From NCBI GenBank assembly GCA_012064385.1, contig QRDG01001975.1, positions 1,070,918 through 1,134,917 on the forward strand: 64,000 nucleotides of DNA, given 5' to 3'. How positions within the stretch are numbered: position 1 is the first letter of the stretch; each line of letters opens with the position of its first letter. This DNA comes from Puccinellia tenuiflora (Eukaryota; Streptophyta; Magnoliopsida; Poales; Poaceae). The notes under the pieces are model-generated. The model did no database searches, was not told the DNA's origin, and worked only from the letters and a program-made list of their open reading frames with translations. Shown here piece by piece: positions 45,241-58,209 of this stretch. The position numbers and the translations under genes were made by a program.

Positions 45241-48190
45241 GGAGACTATGTCATGGGAAGGGATTTGATCACTATCTATGAATTTGTGTCTCGGTTGCGT
45301 CATGTCAAAGTGGAACCCATATCAAGAGAAGTTGACAATGCAGAAAGTATATAGTGATATACAAGTTATAAGTGTTTAAGTCCAAATTGCAATTGTGGCG
45401 GTTTCAATAAGTATTTGATACTCATTCTGTTTTATGAAAACAGAACCTGTTGTTTGAGATTCGCATAACGGATATGGGAAGATGTTGCGGAATGATGGCA
45501 ATCAAGGAGTTGATGCTGGCAACGATCTGTCTCTACATTTATCGTTTTGATTAGAGGATTTGAATAAGTTTTGTAATTGAACTAAGTGTGATTTTGATTA
45601 GTGTGTCTTGCTTATGTGAGACGGTTATTCATGTTAAAGACAATGGTTGTTCTATTTTCATGAGTAATTCTTTTTGGAAATCACAAGTTTCGATTATAAG
45701 TGTATTATTCTTATTATAATCTAGATGATAAATTGGTTGAACATTTATAAATAAGAAACATACTAAAAGATATCTAAAACTTAATAATGACATATTATTC
45801 ATGCTAATGTATTGTGAAGAACATTTTGATGTTTAATACATGCGCCTTATTTTGAAGTAGTGTGAATAAAAATGCCACCCTTTGGAAGTGTGTCATGAGT
45901 TGCCGAAAATAAACACAAGTGTTGGTTGTATTTTCAGCAAATGTTAGATGTCATTCTTTTGTGCGCTCCATCATAAATGATATGAGTAAATAGATGTATT
46001 TGTTCAAGTTATGATATTTGATGAGATCAAATAAAATTCTGGAGTTTAAGGATGCTAAGTTAACAAGAAAATTGAGTCTTTTCGATTTGATCAAAAGAGA
46101 CAAAATATTTGAGTTATTGTTTTAGTATGAAGACTTGTGACAAGTGTTATCACAAATTACAATGTTTAGAATATTTCAAAGGCGTTTGATATGTCCTAAG
46201 ATATTGTAATCACACACTATTTCATATTGTGTGGTCTCAAAGAAGGGTTTTATTTCGGGGTTTGATAATAGCATTTAGATTTATTTGATAAACACTCTGT
46301 TTAGAAATAAGGATCTATTTAATGATTCGCATAAACGATTCCATATGAGTTATGAGAAGTCGTGGTAATTATGATATAATTAGAAACTATTGCGAATAAT
46401 GTTGTAGTATATTCATAAGTATGACTATGAATGTGATTCCACAATATGAGACTAAAAGGGGCAAACCAATTTGTTGGTTGTGCTAAGTGTTTTAGTGGTT
46501 TATCGTGAAAAGGTTTCATTGATAAAAGAATTGATGGAATAAATGGAAAAGCTAAAACCTTGCTTGTTCATGTAACGAGTGGCAGCTATGTAAAGTGTTA
46601 TGTTGGTTAAAACTTGACACATGAAGGAATTAATGATGGTGATCATTGAATTTCGGTTTAGCTTGTCTAAAGAAAAGTAGGATTCAAGAATATTGTATTT
46701 TGTCAGGTTATAGAATAATATTCTTGATTTACTTGTCATGTTTAAGAAACAAGACATACCTATAAGACTACAAAGAGGAAATAGAAGCCTTAAATACGAA
46801 AGTGACTGAGAGTCATTCTATGTTAAGTTTAAATCACAAAAGTAATTGTTACTTGATTTTGTGAAAATAATGTTTTCACATATTTATTTTGCAAAGAGGT
46901 TTGTATGGAATAAATAAAACATAAAGCTAGCAAAGTACTAGCGTTTCGTATATGAGTTCTCGAATTTTAAAAGTTAATTAAGAATTTTGGAGGTGTCCAA
47001 AATATCGAGAAAGTGCATAGGAAACTGAGTGGGATCTAATTATAATATGTGGTGACATATGTTAAGTTAGAGCAGAAACTATTTTTCCAAGATCAAAATA
47101 TGTGGTGACGTATGTTTGAGTGGGAGCTAGTTAAATCATTGTCAAATATAAGGATAACATATTTCTGAGTGGCAGTCAATGTGGCTACACAATTTAATAT
47201 GTGTATGGTGTATATTTGAGTGGGAGTTTACAACATATTGTTTGAGTGAAATGGAGATTTCATAATTGTTGTAAATAAGTCAGGAACCAACGTATAACTT
47301 ATGAAGTTAGTTTGAACATCAAATTATCTATGGAGATAGATGAATTTGATAAAGCATCATGTCAAGATGTTTTAACCTAAGTAAGATTTTGAAGGAGTTC
47401 AAAATGGAACAAGTGAGGAAAGGTTTATTTGCTTGTGAGAAATAGGTGAAACATTGAGTTGATAACTCAGTACAAAAATGATGGTTGGAGGATATGTTAG
47501 AATTCGCTATGAACTGTTCATAGGACTAAACATATAAGAACCATGTGTTTGTATTTGACGATATATAACCCAAGTTCTTGGTTAGAAGAACGTGATAGAA
47601 ATGAGGAGTCATTTCAACATAGAGATGAGATAATTGAATCTAGAGATTGGTAGACTTGGTTGAAGTCATGACACCAAACTAGATTGGAAATCTCATAAAG
47701 GCAGAAGCGCAGCGAAAGCATGATCGGAAATATCGAAGTGAAAAGTATAGCACTGTCGATTTGTGAGTCTGCAACATATAGGAGTATATGATTAATTCAA
47801 GGATTAAAAGATATAATATTTTGGTTTGAGAAATTTTGTTTCAAGATTGAGTGAGTTCCGGGTGCACATGCTATGTGAAAGTTCTTTTGACTGATCATAC
47901 GTCATGTAGGCATAAAAGGGAAATGAAAGTCTCACTCTATAACCAAATATATTATATCCGTCATATGATGATGAGGTTTGTCATGTGATGATATGAGGTT
48001 TATCATGTGATGATAAAGTAATGTCAAATTAGGTGACATTGACGTTTTGCAAAGAACATAGAGAACTGTATAGTACAGAGCACGAACAGAATCTCTTCCA
48101 CAAGCAAACATGATCAGCACTGAGACTACATGAATGTTAGACTTCATGAGTGTTGGATCGGGAAAAATGTAAACTAGATTATTGACTCTA
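45241..48190 (+). other. Non-coding interior of the Angela-like element
   Basis: About 2.9 kb of AT-rich sequence with no pol motif on either strand. The last 1.9 kb corresponds to the remnant at 2700-4562 on the opposite strand. The shared sequence suggests that both copies descend from a family that had already lost pol. Confidence 0.6.
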
Positions 48191-48191
48191 G

Positions 48192-48205
48192 TGCAAGTTG
48201 GAGAC
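48192..48205 (+). other. Polypurine tract of the Angela-like element
   Basis: TGCAAGTTGGAGAC directly before the 3' LTR. One purine position is T compared with the copy at 2687-2699. Confidence 0.7.
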
Positions 48206-49965
48206 TGTTGGGAATATGCCCTAGAGGCAATAATAAAATGGTTTATTAGCATATTCATGTTTATGATAACAGTTTATTATCCATGCTATAATTGTATTAA
48301 CCGGAAACATAATACATGTGTGGAATATAAACAACCAGTTGTCCCTAGTAAGCCTCTACCAGACTGGTTCGTTAGTCAAGAGATGGTTAGAGTTTCCTAA
48401 CCATGGACTTTTTATATTCACTTGATAACGGAGTCATATCATTAGGAGTAATGATGTGATGGACAAGACCTGATAATAAAGAGTTGCAATTGATCATGTC
48501 ATACAGTTTCATTGCCAACGCTTTTAGTATGTCAAGTATAGTTTCCTTAGACCATGAGATTATGTCACTCCCGTTTACCGGAGGAATGCTTTGTGGACAT
48601 CAAATGTCGCTTCGTAACTAGGTGATTATAAAGGTGGCTTTCAGGTATCTCCGATGGTATTTGTTGGGTGACATGAATCAAGAGTGGGATTTGTCCTTCC
48701 TTGTGACGGAAAAGATATCTCTGGTCCCTCTCGGTAATATAGCATCAGAAAGGTTGCAACCATGTGATTAAGTGGTAATCACGGAGATCCTATATTATGG
48801 ACGAGTAAAGAGAACTTGCCAGGTAACGAGATGAAACTAGATATGGAGATATCGACGATCGAATCTTGGGCAAGTTAAATATCGGTGAGACAAAGGGAAT
48901 CGTATACGAGATTATGAATCTCCGGCATCGTGGTTCAATCGATAAGGAACTTCGTTGAATATGTAGGAGTCAATATGGGCATCCCGGTCCCGCTATTGAT
49001 TATTGATATGATCATGCCTACATGTTCTCGAACCCGTAGGGTCACACACTTAACACTCCGATGTAGCTAGGGTTAGCGATGAGATAATTGATGTTATGAA
49101 CGAATATTGATTCGGAGTCTCGGATGGGATCCTAGACGCCACGAGGAGTTCCGGAAGAGTCCGGAGAATAAGATTCATATAAGGAAAGTGGTTTCCGGAG
49201 GTGTCGGAAAAGTTTCGGGATTTTCTGGAAGGGTTCCGGAATTTTCTGGAAGGTTCTAGAAGAGTCTAGAAGTGGGAGCCCACATGGACATGGACCCACA
49301 AGGGCCAATGGGTGGTGCAGCAACCCTAATGGGCTGGCCGCACCAGCCATGCCCAACCCGTCCACACATAGGAAAGGGCCAAACTGAGTCCCTATGGGAT
49401 TCGGCTAACTTGAGGGGCAAGTAAGCCCTAGGCTGGCCGGCCTAGGGTTTCCCCTCTGGCCGCCGCCTATATAAGGAGGGGTGGGGGTGCTGCATGCCCA
49501 AGCCAAGGGCTGCCCTAGCCGCACCACCCCCCTAAACCCTAGCCGCACCCCTCCTTGCTCCTCCTCTCTCCCTCGCTCACGGCTTGGTGAAGCCCTGTCC
49601 GTAGGAGATCAACACCACCACAACCGTCGTGGTGCTGAGATCTATCTAGCCACTCCCTCCTTGCTTGCGGGATCAAGAAGGCGGAGTCTACATCGAGTCA
49701 GTACGTGTGGATACCGCGGAGGTGCTGCTCTTGCGGCGCTTCATCGGATTGGATCGCGTGGATAATACATCTCCTCGCGACTAGATGCGTCTAGTTGCGG
49801 GGATCGACTAGCCAACCCCTGCACCGACAAAACACGTTTGTTCGATCTTCGAGGGTAAGAGATTGGATCTCTACTTCGCTACCTTCGTCTAGTAGATCTA
49901 GATCATGGGGTTTCTTCCGCTTGTTTCGTAGGAAATTTTTTGTTTTCTATGCAACGACCCCTTCA
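48206..49965 (+). repeat. 3' LTR of the Angela-like element
   Basis: 1,760 bases from TGTTGGGAATATGCCCTAGA to GACCCCTTCA; TATA box (TATATAA) at 49468-49474. Confidence 0.9.
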
Positions 49966-49970
49966 CTCTT
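49966..49970. repeat. 5-bp target-site duplication, right copy
   Basis: CTCTT, matching 41766-41770. Confidence 0.85.
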
Positions 49971-50025
49971 CTCGGGGCTTTAGCGAGGCCAACCGATACA
50001 CATGCCCTAGCGCCAACAAAACCAT

Positions 50026-50760
50026 CACTACTAGGAAACTAGCTATAGGTGAAATGCATTTCTGTGGCGCACCAGTATTGCATGCGCCACTAAACAAATT
50101 TTTGTGGCGCAGATCTCGACGTGCGCCACTAAATTCGGGATTTCTGTGGCGCACCTTGCTCCATGCGCCACAGAAATGTGGATTTCTGTGGCGCATGGGG
50201 CCACATGCGGCACAGAAATGTAGATTTCTGTGGCGCATGGGTCTAGATGCGCCACAGAAATGTGGCTTTTTGTGGCGCATATAGACCCATGCGTCACAGA
50301 AAGCCACATTTCTGTGGCGCATGTGACCCCATGCGCCATAGAATTGTTTAAAACAGATCCCCCCCCCCCCCCCCCCCCCCCCGTGGATCGCCTTTTCAGT
50401 TTTGCACCAAGTGAAAGAAAATGATAAAAAATTCAAAAAATAAAATCTTTTTAGATATAGGGAAGGTTTACGGTCTAGTTGTTAGGAAAAATTTAAAATA
50501 CACATTTTGACTTTTTTTCCGAAAAAATCTTCAAATGGCCATAACTTTTGCATACGACGTCGAAAAAATGCGTTCAATATCTTAAAAAAAACTAGAGAAT
50601 TGTTTTGAAAGTTTTGCTGCTCATACTCTGTGAAGAATAAGCACCAACTATTTTAGAGCTTCTCCTTTAAAAGTTACTCCTAGCTAAAAACTCTAAACTT
50701 GTGTCTTGAACACTTGACGAACAAGAACAAGAGGAAGTAAAATGGGAAAACTGTTTGTGC
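50026..50760 (+). mobile_element. CACTA transposon terminus with subterminal inverted repeats
   Basis: The segment starts CACTACTAGGAAA, a typical CACTA end. From 50050 to 50345 about seven units read TTTCTGTGGCGCA(T/C)...(A/G)TGCGCCACAGAAA, each able to fold on itself; this is the subterminal repeat region. A 24-base C run follows at 50359-50382. The sequence at 50450-50600, including GGCCATAACTTTTGCATACG, is a type I recall from grass CACTA elements. No transposase and no opposite terminus were found, so the element is truncated, probably before 51252. The right boundary given is approximate. Confidence 0.75.
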
Positions 50761-51251
50761 TTCGTGTACACTACTATTACCAGTTCTTAGCATCATACAA
50801 TTCTTGTTACAAAATAAGAATCATAGAATGGAACAAAAATTCAGATAACTTCTACTTATTTGTGCATCGCATACAACATCAGGGGCTATCTTCAAGCCGG
50901 ACAAGCAAATGGTCTCGTTTCTCCATGTTAATCAACCTCACTGCAACCTCTCGTTCGTGTTCCGGACTCTGGTGGCCACAGATGGAGAACCGTGGCGCAG
51001 GCAGTCATCGCCGAAGCGAGGATGTGCCGCACCGCTATGCTGCTGTCGGAGCGAGGATGTGCCGCTAGGATACGTGCTGCCGAAGACGAGTGCCGCCACC
51101 GCCGCCGCCGATACCGAGCGCCGTCGAAGCCGAGCTCGCCGCCGCCGCCGCCGCTGCCGCCGAAGCCGAGCGCCGCCGAAGCCGCCGCCGTCGATACCGA
51201 GCGCACCGCCGCCGAAGCCGGTCGCGCGCCGGAGATTAGTGGGAAAGAAAC
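50761..51251. other. Spacer with GCC-rich low-complexity tract
   Basis: It may be the continuation of the CACTA fragment. A (GCC)n-rich stretch at 51080-51230 produces ORFs on both strands that are Pro/Arg-rich and carry no domain. No gene is supported. Confidence 0.45.
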
Positions 51252-51783
51252 TGATGGGGGAATACTTTATAGGTAGGCCCATGGACCCGGAAAGTAGACC
51301 CGCCAAGACCAAGAAGGCCAAAGCCGAGTCATGCATCAAGTCGCATGGGCTGGGCTGGAGACAAGTCGACCAAGGCCCATGACGGAAAGGGGACCCGTCA
51401 AGAAGGAGTCCAAGTACAACCCGGAGCCCTAACTTGGAAGGCCAAGACGTAGAATAGGATTCCGTGTTCTAGTATGACTCGGTGTAGGTTGTAAGTCCAG
51501 AGACCCGACCACCTTTATAAGCGGGGTCCTGGACCTTAGATCGACAAGTTCTAAGCAATCCATAGTCGCCGACTCCCCAGAGAGGAGCCGGAGCCTTGTA
51601 ATCGAGAATCCACCCAATCAATAAAGAGAAGCAGGAAGTAGGTCTTTACCTCGATCAAGAGGGGCCGAACCTGGGTAAATCTGTGTCCCTAGGCGAGATT
51701 AACCTCTCCTACGTACTTCGTGTATCAATGGCCCCAAAACTCACCTTCCCAGAGGAAGGACTTGCCGTGGCAACCCCACGACA
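51252..51783 (+). repeat. 5' LTR of the Tat-lineage element
   Basis: 532 bases from TGATGGGGGAATAC to ACCCCACGACA. A weak TATA candidate (TTTATAAG) lies near 51514-51521. The end is fixed by the adjacent primer site; the start is inferred from the TG and cannot be checked because the second LTR is outside the window. Confidence 0.72.
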
Positions 51784-51802
51784 GTTGGCGCCCACCGTGG
51801 GG
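51784..51802 (+). other. Primer binding site of the Tat-lineage element
   Basis: GTTGGCGCCCACCGTGGGG directly after the LTR, the common grass Gypsy (Tat) primer-site form. Confidence 0.75.
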
Positions 51803-51808
51803 CTGAAG

Positions 51809-54330
51809 ATGCGAGGAGTTGAGATCGTGGGAGCCGCTCGCCGGGCCATGGAGAAACTCGCCATCGGGCGAGTCTACACTGATGAGCATGGAGGAACCGA
51901 GATCGATGACTCCGGCTGGACTCCAGAGATGGAGGAAGTCGACGAGGGTTATCAGCTTGTCTTTGGAGGGATCAACGTGTTCGTCGGCATGGTTTGCACG
52001 TCGGGTCTTCGCGCTAACTCGGCGGAATCAGTATCAGAGCCAACAGTTGTTGTCGAGCCCGACGGCGAGGAGTCGGTCGGTACATTAGAAGTCGGCATCA
52101 TCGCCGAGCCAGAGGAACAACTTGCTGTCAACCATGAAGAGGAGTCGCTGGCGGAGCCATGTGTGGAGCCAGATTACGACGCCGATTCAGAGTCTATCTT
52201 GCCCTTGTTCGAGGATCGGCTTGGGTATGGAATTGAGGAGGAGGATTACGCAGAGTCGCCAGTACGCGCCCGCGTCGTTGGAGTCTACATGTCTGGAAAC
52301 GGCGGAAATTAGTTTGATCCAAGTCTACTGACAAAGGAAATCAATGCAAGCAATACAGCAGAGCGGGCGGCCGAATTAGCCAGCGCTCGTGCTGCGTTAG
52401 AGAGGCAGCTAGCAGAAATCACAGAGGCAAATCGCAGATTGGCGGAAGAGCGAGCCCGGGTCCAGACAGAGGCCCAGGTTGTAAGGAGTCGCCAAGAAGA
52501 ACTCACCTCAATTAAGCATCGCAGGGCGAGGAGTCGCCTGCGTGGCGGAGTCATTGACAACCCTACTGCTTTGTTCAACACACCCAATGGCCCAGGCGTA
52601 GGAGCCGGGCTAGGGAGATCATCAGCTGCAGGAGGCGGCGCAGGAGGAGGAGCAACACCACCACCACCACCACCAGAGGGACCCGGCGGCAACGGTACCA
52701 ACGGACCGCCACCTGAAGGAGGAGTCGGAGGAGGATCAACAGGTGGTATGGGACCTCCACCTGGCAGGTTTCGTACGCCAGAAGGGCATTACTCTAACCC
52801 AATGGACAATGTTCATGCGGCAACTATGAGACTAGAGAACATTGAGATACCAGAAGGACCAGCGGGACAGGAGACCCGCCATGCTATTGAGATGCTGAAG
52901 ACAGCAATGGCTCAGCAAGCTCTTTATCCAGCATTTCCAGATGCAAGTAGGCTGCACTCAACACCGTTCAACTCGGGTACGAGGAGTCGGCATGACGAGT
53001 CTCACCCGGCCAACTCTACAAGCGCAAGGCGCCGTGAACAAGAGAGGAACAGGGAAAACATACCAACTGCCTCATGAGCTTAACTGGTGGTTGATGAAGC
53101 AAGACAGCGACGAGAGAGGGAGGCGGCCAGGGCACGGGAGGCTGAGAAGGACAGAGCCCTAGCTGGTCCAGATAACCAGCCTCAGCCAACCCGGGCGCAC
53201 ACAGAGGTGACTTTTCCTGGTACCTCTCCTTCACTAACAGGACCAGAGTGCCTGTCAGATGCTATCAGGTCCGAATCTTTCCCCAGCGACTTCAAGGAGC
53301 CGCGCAAAGTTCCCAATTACGAGCCCAACATGGACCCGACTTCCTGGTTGGGCACATACGAGATGGCGATGAGTATCCGCAATGGCACAGGTAACCTGTG
53401 TGCCAAATTCATGTACCTTATGATGGAGGGAGCAGCCAAAGTGTGGATGCGTAACTTGCCTCCCAGATCAATCAATTCTTGGGAGCAGTTGAAGTCGGCC
53501 TTCGTACAGAACTTCCAGGGAACATGAAAAAAGCTTAGTACCATAGAGGACTTGGAGCGGTGTGTTCAGAGAAAGGGCGAGTCTGCAAGGCATTGGATGA
53601 AGCGGGTGTCGGAGATCATCAACTCATCGTAAGGACTCCCAACAATTTCAGTGCTAATGGCAATGGAGAGAAATTGCAGCTACAATCCCTTGAGCTGGAA
53701 GCTGGGTCGCATGAAGGAGAGCCTGAATCAAGGTATTCCCCTTACGATCGGCGAGATCATGGCAGGTGCTAATAAGCACGCTGCCACAGACAAAACAAAG
53801 GATCAGGAGGAAGGGCCTAAAGGACATGGTGGCAATGGTCAGAACCAGAATCAAAATCAGAACCAGAACCAGGGAAGCAACAAGCGGCCATATGGAGACA
53901 ACTTTGACCTAGTGGCTAACACAAACACTGGGGTCAGACGCAAGGACAACAATTCTCAAGGGTATCAGGGGCGTAGGCCAACCACAGAGGAGGTTCTGGC
54001 GAGTCCATGCCCTAAACACGCCAGAAACGGCAAGTGTGGTCACACCTTGGGACAGTGCATGGATTTGCAGCGTGCCAGGTTCCCAGGACCAGGAAATAGA
54101 GGCAACAACAACGGATATAGAGAAAACAATGATGGTGGAAGACCCGGCAACCACGGTGGAGGAGCCGGCAATAACCCTAACCAACCTCAAGCAGGAGGTA
54201 ACCAACAGGGCGGGTTCCAGCAGAACCCGAAGCAGCTTCATGATGATAATGGGCAGTATTATGTCACAACTCGGCCACAGAACCCGAGTCGTGGCAATTA
54301 CCATGTCTTCACAACAAGCACGTCCAAGCG
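51809..54330 (+). pseudogene. Tat-lineage gag with several in-frame stops
   Basis: One frame from ATG 51809 carries the gag, interrupted by TAG 52310-52312, TGA 53075-53077, TGA 53525-53527 and a TAA near 53630. The N-terminal part is acidic; a Gly/Pro-rich stretch follows (about 52580-52770). The retrotransposon gag domain lies at about 53250-53530, with DPTSWLGTYEMAM and AAKVWMRNLPPRSINSWEQL, then RKGESARHWMKRVSEIINSS. A degenerate zinc-knuckle-like CPKHARNGKCGHTLGQC occurs near 54007-54060, after an Asn/Gln repeat (53838-53875). Gag would form the virus-like particle. The frame continues into protease without a gap. Confidence 0.82.
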
Positions 54331-56959
54331 TGCCAAGAAATTAAAGGTTAGAGCTGTCAATGCAGTTGAGCCGGCAATCCCAAAGTGGCTGAGGTGGTCA
54401 GAGCAAACCATCACATGGAGTCGGGCAGATCATCCACCAAGAGTCGACGACCCAGGGCAGCTAGCCTTGGTGGTGGCACCTCAACTTGGGGGCTACACAT
54501 TGAACAAAGTGCTCATGGATGGTGGAAATAGTATCAACATATTATATTATGACACATTCAAGAGGATGCAGCTGCAAGATAGGCAGTTAATACCCACTGA
54601 GACAGTTTTTCATGGAATCGTACCAGGGAAGTCAGCCAAGCCAATCGGTAAGATTTATCTTGAGGTTGCTTTTGGTACAGTGGAGAATTTTCGTTCAGAG
54701 ATTATGCCTTTTGAGGTAGTGCATCTCAAGAGTCCATACCATGCTCTCTTTGGTCGACCAACATACTTTAAGTTTATGGCCAGACCATGCTATGTTTACT
54801 TGAAGCTCAAGATGCCAGGTCCAACAGGAGTCATTACAGTCAATGGCAGCAAACAGATGGCATTGGAGTGTGAACTAGGAGATGCAGCGATGGCCGAGAC
54901 AGCTTGTGCTCAAGAGGAGCTGAAATTTTATAAGGCAAACGTCGACCCGGAGGACAACTCGGTCCTTAAGAAGCTGGCCACAGAGGAGAAGATGAAATTT
55001 AAGTCAGCTCAGGATACAAAGCAAGTCGACTTTACCCCTGGTGATTCTTCCAAGCAGTTCACCATTGAGACACACCTCTCTGATAAATAGGAAAACGCGC
55101 TCGTCGAGTTCATCCGTGAGAACCGGGACGTCTTTGCATGGAAGCCATCGGACATGCCAGGAGTCCCCAGAGAACTCGCCGAGCACAGCTTACACGTTAA
55201 CCCTAATGCAAGACCAGTTAAGCAAGGTTTGCGCAAGTTTCATGATGACAGGAGGAAAGCCATCGAAGAAGAGGTGGCTCGGCTCCTCGCAGCCGAGTTC
55301 ATCAAGGAAGTCTTTCACCCAAAGTGGGTAGCCAATCCAGTGCTAGTGCCAAAGAAAACAGGAGAGTTGCGGATGTGCATCGACTTCACGGGTCTTAACA
55401 AGCATTGCCCTAAGGACCCGTTTGCATTGCCTCGTATTGACCAGATCATTGACTCCACAGCGGGGTCAGAGTTACTTTGTTTTTTGGATGCCTATTCAGG
55501 GTACCACCAGATCAGACTCAACATAGAGGATGAGCTGAAGACGTCTTTTATCACACCCTTTGGAGCATTTTGTTATACAACAATGCCCTTTGGACTCAAG
55601 AATGCAGGAGCTACATATCAGAGGTGCATCCAGAATTGTTTCAAAGAATAGATTGGAAGGAATATTCACGCTTATGTGGATGATGTAGTTGTCAAGTCTC
55701 AAAAGGCCGACTCTTTGATAGCAGACCTGACAGAAACCTTTGATAACCTGCGCAAGTACAAGATGAAACTCAACCCAACCAAGTGTGTTTTTGGAGTCCC
55801 TGCAGGCAAACTCCTAGGCTTCATTGTGTCAGAGAGAGGCATTGAAGCAAACCCAGAGAAGATCAAGGCTATTCACAATCTACAGAAGCCGACTTGTCTA
55901 AAGGACGTTCAGAAACTCGCTGTTTGTGTAGCAGCTCTCAGCAGATTCATCTCAAGACTCGGAGAGAAGGCGGGTCCTCTCTATCGACTCTTGAAGAAGT
56001 CAGACAAGTTCATATGGGATAAAGAAGCCGATGATGCTTTTGAAGGCTTGAAGAAAACCCTATCATCAGCACCAGTACCTGCAGCTCCTACAGATAAGGA
56101 GCCCATGCTATTATATGTGGCTGCCAATGAAAGGGTGGTCAGCGCAGTAGTAGTTGTGGAATGATCAGAGGACGGAAAAGAGTATCCAGTGCAGAGGCCT
56201 GTTTATTCCATCAGTGAAGTCCTCACAGAGTCAAAGCAAAGGTACCCTCAATGGCAGAAGCTAGTCTATGGAGTTTTCCTTGCAAGTAGGAAGCTTAAGC
56301 ATGATTTCCAAGAGCATCCAATCAAAGTCGTGAGTTCAGCACCGCTAGCTGATATCATACGCAACAGAGATGCAATAGGTCGAGTCGCCAAGTGGGCAAT
56401 CGAGTTGGGTACTTACCATATCACATACGAGCCTAGGACAGCAATCAAATCCCAAGCTTTGGTCGACTTCGTCAATGACTGGACTGATTGTACATCCTCA
56501 CCAAGTTCACCTTGCACCAAATATTGGACAATGCACTTCGACGGGTCCAGACAGCTAGAGGGCTCAGGAGCCGGCGTGGTTCTAACTTCACCAAAAGGAG
56601 ATAAGTTGGCATATGTCCTTCAGTTGCATTTTGATTGTACAAACAACATGGCAGAGTATGAGGCTTTGTTACACGGCCTGCGTTTGGCAAAGGAGATGAA
56701 CATCAAGTGTATCAGGTGCTTTGGAGACTCGGATCTTGTAGCTCAGCAAGTATTTGGAACCTGGGACTCGAAAGATGCAAACATGGCGGCTTATAGAAGA
56801 GCAGTCGAATAGATAGCCAGGTTCTTTTCTGGTTATCAAGTGGAGCATATTGACAGACGCAAGAACGAGGCCGCAGATGCGTTATCACGAATCGGCTCTC
56901 GTCGAGAGAAAGTACCCCCAAATGTATTTGTGGATTAACTTCACCACCCATCAGTCAAG
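54331..56959 (+). pseudogene. Tat-lineage protease, reverse transcriptase and two RNase H domains
   Basis: Same frame as gag. The protease has the motif VLMDGGNSINIL near 54511 (usual form DGGSSxNIL). Reverse transcriptase follows: WVANPVLVPKK, LRMCIDFTGLNKHCPKD, FLDAYSGYHQI, and the catalytic YVDD at 55673-55684. A Ty3-type RNase H/RNase-H-like region (about 56030-56330) is followed by a second RNase H: MHFDGSRQLEGSGAGVVLTS, NNMAEYEALLHGL, GDSDLV. The second domain is a marker of the Tat lineage. In-frame stops: TAG 55088-55090, TAG 55649-55651, TGA 56162-56164, TAG 56810-56812 and TAA 56936-56938. Several look like CAG-to-TAG or CGA-to-TGA changes, as expected of methylated, inactive DNA. 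Confidence 0.88.
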
Positions 56960-58209
56960 TTGCCCTCAGAGGAGGAGTTAGCCTCCCCAGATCCAGAGTC
57001 GGCACTGATGGCAGCAGTACGAGCAATACCAGCATGGACAGAGCCCTACCTTGCATATCTCCTTAGGGGTGAACTCCCACAGGATGAAGTCAAACAGAGA
57101 CAGCTCATAAGACGATGCAAGTCCTACACAGTCATTGATGGCGAGTTGTACAGAAGGAGTGTCACTGGAGTATACCAGAGGTGTGTATCTCTAGAGGAGG
57201 GCAGGCAAATACTGAGATTCATGCAGGTGATTGTGGTCATCATGCATCCACTAGATCCTTGGTGTCAAAAGCTTTCAGGCACGGGTTCTTTTGGTTAACA
57301 GCACATCTGGACGCAGAAAAGATAGTACAAGTCTGTGACGGATGCCAAAGGTACGCAGGCAAGACCACGTGCCAGCCCAAGAACTCAGAACTATTCCTAT
57401 CACTTGGTCGTTTGCAGTTTGGGGGCTTGATATGGTGGGTCCTTTCTCAAAGTCGCCCTGTCAGAAGACCCATCTGCTAGTACCAGTTGACAAGTTCACC
57501 AAGTGGGTGGAAGTCGAACCCGTCAGCAGAGTCGACGGAGCATCAGCAGTGAGATTTTTCAGGAAAATAGCAATACGCTTCGGATATCCTCACAGCATCA
57601 TTACAGATAATGGTACCAACTTATCAGTTGGAGAGATGGCCAAGTTCTGTGGTGAGAACAACATCAGACTCGACCTAGCCTCAGTGGCACACCCACAGTA
57701 CAATGGACAAGTAGAGAGGGCAAATCAGGAGTTGCTGAAGGGAATTAAACCTCGGCTCCGAGTCCCCCTTGCTAAGAGCCGTTGGGTGTTGGGTTGAGGA
57801 GCTGCCAGCAGTACTTTGGAGTATAAGGACGACTCCTAACAGATCCACTGGCTTCACACCTTTCTTCATGGTGTATGGAGCAGAAGCCGTCCTGCCCAGC
57901 GACTTGCTGCATGACTCGCCACGAGTCGCCAATTATGTCGAGACAGAGAATGAACTCGCTCTCCAGGACTCGGTGGACGCACTTGAGGAAGCAAGGGAGT
58001 TAGCCCTTGAGAGATCAGCAATTTATCAGCAGGACTTGCGGCGATACCACGCACGTAGAATCAAGACTCGGACTTTCCAGGAAGGCGACTTGGTGCTTCG
58101 CCTTGTCCAAAACAGGGAAGGGATGCACAAGTTATCTCCACCATGGGAGGGACCGTTCGTCATAAGCAAGAACTTGCACAATGGGTCGTACTATCTAATA
58201 GATGTATGA
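56960..58209 (+). pseudogene. Tat-lineage integrase with frameshifts
   Basis: The N-terminal part is in the pol frame up to about 57220. It then shifts frame for the HHCC zinc-binding region (IHAGDCGHHAS and VCDGCQRYAG), shifts again near 57345 for the catalytic core, and again near 57770 for the C-terminus. The DD35E triad is visible: Asp in WGLDMVGPF (57429-57431), Asp in IITDNGTNL, and Glu in YNGQVERANQELLKG with 35 residues between the last two. The C-terminal piece (57769-58209) contains TTPNRSTGFTPFFMVYGAEA, common in grass Gypsy integrases, and GDLVLRLV. It ends at TGA 58207-58209. Confidence 0.87.

Larger units (their letters stand above)
41771..49965 (+). mobile_element. Structurally complete Angela/BARE-like Copia retrotransposon with decayed interior
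   Basis: 5' LTR 41771-43479, primer site 43481-43492, interior, polypurine tract, 3' LTR 48206-49965, flanked by CTCTT on both sides. Total 8,195 bases, close to the size of Angela/BARE elements. The long untranslated leader (about 44160-44640), including GTGATGATCGGGTGTGATAG and CGACGGTAGCATGATAAG, matches what I recall of Triticeae Angela/BARE elements. Only a broken gag remains; no protease, integrase or reverse transcriptase motif was found in 45240-48190. The element is therefore inactive or non-autonomous. The two LTRs differ by several indels. Confidence 0.9.

Noticed and set aside
50909..51382. ORF of 157 codons and its antisense partners
   Set aside because: Generated by a GCC-rich tract; both strands are open and the last part runs into the Gypsy LTR.
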